Source: Collinsella sp. (GTDB taxonomy: Bacteria > Actinomycetota > Coriobacteriia > Coriobacteriales > Coriobacteriaceae). From it: a DNA stretch of 8,599 nt. The DNA lies in assembly GCA_014871545.1 (NCBI GenBank), contig WGSR01000056.1:1-8599 (forward strand), read 5' to 3'. Shown here piece by piece: positions 6,175 to 8,599 of the stretch. The translations under genes were made by a program, and so were the position numbers. The notes below the pieces were generated by a model. That model had not been told where the DNA came from. It saw nothing but the letters and a program-made list of their open reading frames with translations, and did no database searches. Each line of letters starts with the position of its first letter. Positions within the stretch are counted from its first letter, which is position 1.

Positions 6175-8124
6175 ATGAGGAAAACTCACCCCGTCAACGC
6201 GCTCAAGAAGCTAGGCATAGGCCTCGCCTTTGGAGCTGCAACCATCATGTCCATGCCGACATCTGCGCTCGCCTGCACGCAGATGTACATGGGCAAAAAC
6301 TATACGGCCGACGGCAATACGTACTACGGCCGCGCCGAGGACTTTGACAAGCGCTATCTTAAGCACTACGGCATCGAACCTGCCCACGAACCTGGCTTTA
6401 AGTACAGCTCGATTGAATCTGCTTTTGAATACACTTCGAACAAGCCTACCTATCGTTACAGCTATGTACGCGACCACCCCTCCAACTGGATGGGTCGCAC
6501 CGACGCCTATTCCGAGGCCGGAATCAACGAGAAGGGCGTCTCCTGCTCTGCCACGCTAAGCACTTCCTATAACGAGGAGGCCGATGCAGCAGACCACATC
6601 GATGAGAAAGTGGGTCTGGGCGAGTACAGTTACGGCAGCATCATCCTGGGCGAGAGCGCCACGGCCCGCGAGGGCGTCGAGCTTCTCGGCAGACTGATCG
6701 ATGATCAAGGCGTCTGCACCAACGACCAGATCATCATCGCCGACAACAACGAGACCTGGCTGTTCGCCACACTTTCCGCCCATCAGTGGATCGCCATGAA
6801 GCTCGCTGACGACGTCGCGTCGCTCAACCCTAATATCGGGAGCCTCAACTACGATGTCGACCTTGATGACCCCGAGAACTGCCTACACTCCGAGGGCATC
6901 GAGTCCATGCCCGTGGAGAAGGGCTTCGCCAAATACTCCGCTGACGGCAAATTCGATGTCGCCCAAACGTATGGCGAAAGCCTCGCCGATTCCGGCGTAA
7001 ACCAGTGGTCCCGCTATGTGCAAGGCCGCGATTATTTTGGTAGTGAGCTGACCGAAGGCACAGATTACGACATTATCACAGTAAAGAAGGATGGAAAACC
7101 TGACCAAAAGGGAGCCATGGTCAGCGAAATCCAGCCCCTGTTCTTCAGGCCTGGCAAGTCTGGCTGGAGCACCTTTGAGCTGATTCGTGCCTTTGGCAAC
7201 CGCGGCGAGAACGTCCCTGGCCTCAACGCGAACACTGATGGTGTTTATTGCATCGGCAGCGAGCGCAACACCGAGATCAACCTCTTCCAGATTCGTCGCG
7301 GGTATGACCCCGAAGTCGCTACCATCCAGTGGGAAATGCTCTCCCGCGCCGCGTACTCCGTCGCCATCCCGTTGTACTCCGCTCTGATAACTGAGGTCAG
7401 CCCGTACTTCAGCGATCAGACCGTCTCCTTCGATCACTGCAAACAGACTGACGTCGTGTACAACGAGGAGCCCGAGAACTCAATCAACTACGTCCTCATG
7501 GACATCAGCTCGCTCTGCTTTGAGAACCCTGACACCCTTGGTATCAGCGTCCGTGCCTACCTCGATGCGCTCCAGAACGAGCTCATCGAGCAGAACAAGG
7601 AAGTTGACGCCGCCATGCTGGCCGAGACGACCACCGAGGGCCGCACTGCCCTGGCCAACAAGGCCGGCAAGGCTGCTACCGAGAACACCTACAAGAAGTG
7701 CAAGGCACTGCTCCAGGAGATGCGCGCCTATCAGAAGGCCGAAAACTTCGACCAGCCCTTCACCCCAAGCGACCTGAACACCGAGACCAACGGCCTCAAG
7801 GTGTCCATCACCTACGCCAAGGATGCTCTTGCCACCGATCCGGTCACCCCGGATCAGCCCGGCACCCCCGAGCAGCCTGGTACTCCTGAGCAGCCCGGTA
7901 CCCCCGAGCAGCCCGCTAAGCCCGAGCAGCCAGCCGCCAAGCCTGAGAAGCCTAGCAAGTCCGACACCACGACCACGGTAACCACTAACAAGACGAACAC
8001 CAAGGGCGGCCTGCCCACCACTGGCGATCGTTTTGATGGCCGCATGGTGGCCGCATTCGCCATCGCTGGCGTTGCCGTCATCTCCGCGGGCGGTTACTTC
8101 CTCTACCGTCGCAATAAGGAGTAA
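6175..8124 (+). CDS. Secreted, LPXTG-anchored C69-family dipeptidase (Ntn hydrolase)
   Basis: A 649-residue surface protein. Residues 1-33 are a signal peptide (basic MRKTHPVNALKK, hydrophobic core, cleavage after TSALA). Cleavage leaves Cys34 of CTQMYMG as the new N-terminus, which is the catalytic nucleophile of peptidase family C69. Other family features are YYGRAEDFD (50-58), GINEKGV (116-122), ADNNETW and HQWIA (His203). The linker from about 556 has 18-bp repeats encoding PGTPEQ. The sorting signal follows: LPTTG at 613-617, a hydrophobic span at about 624-644 and the tail RRNKE. The mature protein should be linked to the cell wall by sortase. Family members hydrolyse dipeptides with broad specificity, so a role in peptide scavenging is likely. 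GGGAGG precedes the ATG by four bases. The -3 to -1 residues A-L-A do not make a lipobox. Confidence 0.92.
   Translation: MRKTHPVNALKKLGIGLAFGAATIMSMPTSALACTQMYMGKNYTADGNTYYGRAEDFDKRYLKHYGIEPAHEPGFKYSSIESAFEYTSNKPTYRYSYVRDHPSNWMGRTDAYSEAGINEKGVSCSATLSTSYNEEADAADHIDEKVGLGEYSYGSIILGESATAREGVELLGRLIDDQGVCTNDQIIIADNNETWLFATLSAHQWIAMKLADDVASLNPNIGSLNYDVDLDDPENCLHSEGIESMPVEKGFAKYSADGKFDVAQTYGESLADSGVNQWSRYVQGRDYFGSELTEGTDYDIITVKKDGKPDQKGAMVSEIQPLFFRPGKSGWSTFELIRAFGNRGENVPGLNANTDGVYCIGSERNTEINLFQIRRGYDPEVATIQWEMLSRAAYSVAIPLYSALITEVSPYFSDQTVSFDHCKQTDVVYNEEPENSINYVLMDISSLCFENPDTLGISVRAYLDALQNELIEQNKEVDAAMLAETTTEGRTALANKAGKAATENTYKKCKALLQEMRAYQKAENFDQPFTPSDLNTETNGLKVSITYAKDALATDPVTPDQPGTPEQPGTPEQPGTPEQPAKPEQPAAKPEKPSKSDTTTTVTTNKTNTKGGLPTTGDRFDGRMVAAFAIAGVAVISAGGYFLYRRNKE
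7840..7911 (+). repeat. 18-bp tandem repeats encoding the PGTPEQ linker
   Basis: Four consecutive 18-bp units lie at 7840-7857, 7858-7875, 7876-7893 and 7894-7911. The first reads PVTPDQ and the next three PGTPEQ. The three later units differ only at third codon positions. Degenerate PAKPEQ and PAAKPEKP continue after them. This is a Pro-rich wall-spanning spacer that can change length by slippage or recombination. Confidence 0.85.
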
Positions 8125-8134
8125 CGTCTTAGCT

Positions 8135-8183
8135 GAGCGGACAAGGCAGCAATGGCAGCCTCGCCCACTCAGCCCGCTCTTTT
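8135..8183 (+). terminator. Possible terminator after the C69 peptidase gene
   Basis: GAGCGG (8135-8140) pairs with CCGCTC (8174-8179), followed by TTTT. Inside it AGGCAGC and GCAGCCT (8144-8161) form a second hairpin with one A-A mismatch. The outer loop is long, so this is less typical than the other terminators here. It starts 10 bp past the stop codon. Confidence 0.4.
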
Positions 8184-8187
8184 GACC

Positions 8188-8226
8188 GGCGGGAAACCCG
8201 CCTGAAATCTTTTCAAAAAAGATTTC
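8188..8226 (+). other. Two adjacent perfect hairpins between the C69 gene and the trp promoter
   Basis: GGCGGG (8188-8193) pairs with CCCGCC (8197-8202) around AAA. One base later GAAATCTTTT (8204-8213) pairs with AAAAGATTTC (8217-8226) around CAA. One stem is all G/C, the other mostly A/T. The first, with the T-rich stretch after it, may serve as a backup terminator. The second ends about 20 bp before the -10 box and occupies the -35 area. Confidence 0.5.
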
Positions 8227-8229
8227 CCC

Positions 8230-8253
8230 GCACACACTTCGCTGTGCTATAGT
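8230..8253 (+). promoter_or_regulatory. Extended -10 promoter of the tryptophan operon, with overlapping dyad
   Basis: TGCTATAGT (8245-8253) is an extended -10 element: TG, one base, then TATAGT with five of six consensus bases. A good -35 is missing, which fits an extended -10 promoter. Transcription would start near 8260, giving a leader of about 50 nt before the leader peptide. GCACA (8230-8234) and TGTGC (8243-8247) form a dyad in the spacer that could bind a repressor. Confidence 0.6.
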
Positions 8254-8311
8254 GCAGCGCAACAGCAACTAGGTGCGACCGCGCCACGGCATCACGAAAG
8301 GAGCCACCAAC

Positions 8312-8380
8312 ATGAAGAACACGATGACGTCTCTCAACAACTGGTGGTGGCGTGATGCGAATACGATCGGTCGACAGTGA
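8312..8380 (+). CDS. trpL: trp operon leader peptide
   Basis: A 22-residue peptide, MKNTMTSLNNWWWRDAN followed by TIGRQ, with three consecutive Trp codons (TGG at 8342-8350). AAAGGAG stands eight bases before the ATG. Three adjacent Trp codons in so short a frame, ahead of a strong terminator, identify a sensing peptide for tryptophan attenuation; its translation, not its product, matters. The stop codon lies 36 bp before the terminator stem, so a ribosome there would cover the segment at 8368-8374 that can pair with the terminator. Confidence 0.93.
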   Translation: MKNTMTSLNNWWWRDANTIGRQ

Positions 8381-8416
8381 GTCCCTCACGCCTGTTTTTG
8401 CGCTCTAGGTGATTGG

Positions 8417-8448
8417 AAGGCCTCCGGTTTCGACCGGGGGCCTTTTTT
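8417..8448 (+). terminator. Attenuator terminator with UUCG tetraloop
   Basis: AAGGCCTCCGGT (8417-8428) pairs with ACCGGGGGCCTT (8433-8444) over 12 bp, with one G-U pair, closed by a TTCG loop. Six T's run from 8443 to 8448, two of them in the stem. It precedes the next start codon by 77 bp, so it must be read through for the downstream gene to be expressed. Confidence 0.95.
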
Positions 8449-8525
8449 CTATCTCGAGCCCGATCGCATTCGCATCACGCGCCTCCGCTTTTCTCTTGCA
8501 CTCCCCTTCCGAAAGGATTTTCACC

Positions 8526-8599
8526 ATGTCTCAGAACACCACCGCCGCCCAGCCCCGCACCGTCCAGACCGCCGACCGCGGCAAACTCGACGTCCGTGC
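8526..8599 (+). CDS. First structural gene behind the trp attenuator (N-terminal 24 residues; probably anthranilate synthase component I)
   Basis: The frame opens at 8526 with MSQNTTAAQPRTVQTADRGK and runs off the right edge. GAAAGGA lies eight bases upstream, so the start is well supported. The visible residues are a low-complexity N-terminal extension and do not identify the protein. Identity is inferred from the attenuator: the first gene is usually trpE, but another trp gene, an aromatic-pathway DAHP synthase or a tryptophan transporter would also fit. Confidence 0.6.
   Translation, partial: MSQNTTAAQPRTVQTADRGKLDVR

Larger units (their letters stand above)
8260..8448 (+). promoter_or_regulatory. 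Ribosome-mediated tryptophan attenuator (whole leader region)
   Basis: The leader holds, in order, the promoter start, the Trp-rich leader peptide (8312-8380), alternative RNA helices and the terminator (8417-8448). GGCGTGA (8349-8355), touching the last Trp codon, pairs with TCACGCC (8386-8392) as the 1:2 helix. GTGAG and CTCAC (8377-8389) form a smaller competing hairpin over the leader stop codon. CGGTCGA (8368-8374) pairs with TCGACCG (8430-8436) in the terminator loop and 3' arm. Segment 8384-8393 also has partial complementarity to 8407-8421. With ample charged tRNA-Trp the ribosome reaches the stop and the terminator forms; stalling at the Trp codons frees antiterminating segments. The exact antiterminator is inferred. 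Confidence 0.85.

Noticed and set aside
6262..6279. Lipoprotein signal at SALAC in the C69 peptidase
   Set aside because: The residues before Cys34 are A-L-A, without the Leu at -3 that a lipobox needs. Cys34 is better explained as the Ntn nucleophile, and an LPTTG anchor is already present.
6069..6347. GTG-started 92-codon frame overlapping the C69 start
   Set aside because: No ribosome binding site; it overlaps the leader hairpin and the signal-peptide coding region in another frame.
7840..7911. CRISPR-like array
   Set aside because: Direct 18-bp units without spacers, in frame and coding for PGTPEQ.
7480..8268. 262-codon minus-strand Gly/Leu-rich frame
   Set aside because: It is the complement of the Pro/Glu repeat linker and sorting signal of the C69 peptidase; the leucine-glycine repeats are reversed PGTPEQ codons.

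Overview
The window reads as a chromosomal segment from a GC-rich, Gram-positive gut actinobacterium of the class Coriobacteriia, most likely Collinsella or a close relative. This is an inference from several things: strong AGGAGG/AAAGGA ribosome binding sites, a sortase-anchored secreted peptidase, a compact xseA-xseB-HIT cluster, and the general look of the proteins. No rRNA, marker gene or database match was available to fix the taxon. I see no mobile element, CRISPR array, tRNA or rRNA.

Layout. The left half (about 1-4750) is all on the minus strand. Read in the direction of transcription it holds rnd (ribonuclease D), a membrane zinc metallopeptidase of the YugP type, xseA and xseB (the two subunits of exonuclease VII), a HIT-family nucleotide hydrolase and the start of a LysR-type regulator that runs off the left edge. 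Spacings of 41-98 bp suggest partial co-transcription. A perfect TATAAT box inside an inverted repeat just upstream of the HIT gene suggests a separate, possibly regulated promoter there. A short divergent promoter region (4751-4848) separates this block from plus-strand genes: a diacylglycerol-kinase-family lipid kinase, followed 9 bp later by a 30-residue single-span membrane protein and a good intrinsic terminator.

After a 306-bp stretch without a gene, which carries a terminator, a small palindrome and a GNRA-capped hairpin, comes a 649-residue secreted C69-family (Ntn-hydrolase) dipeptidase. It has a PGTPEQ repeat linker and an LPTTG wall-sorting signal. Signal-peptide cleavage would expose its catalytic Cys34 directly.

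The right end (8230-8599) is the most informative regulatory region. It holds an extended -10 promoter, a 22-codon leader peptide with three consecutive Trp codons, a UUCG-capped 12-bp intrinsic terminator with a U-tract, and then the first codons of a structural gene. This is a ribosome-mediated tryptophan attenuator. It predicts that the gene running off the right edge begins a tryptophan biosynthesis operon (trpE most likely) or is another tryptophan-responsive gene. The left-hand genes serve DNA repair, RNA processing and membrane proteolysis; the right-hand ones serve lipid phosphorylation, peptide scavenging at the surface and tryptophan supply.
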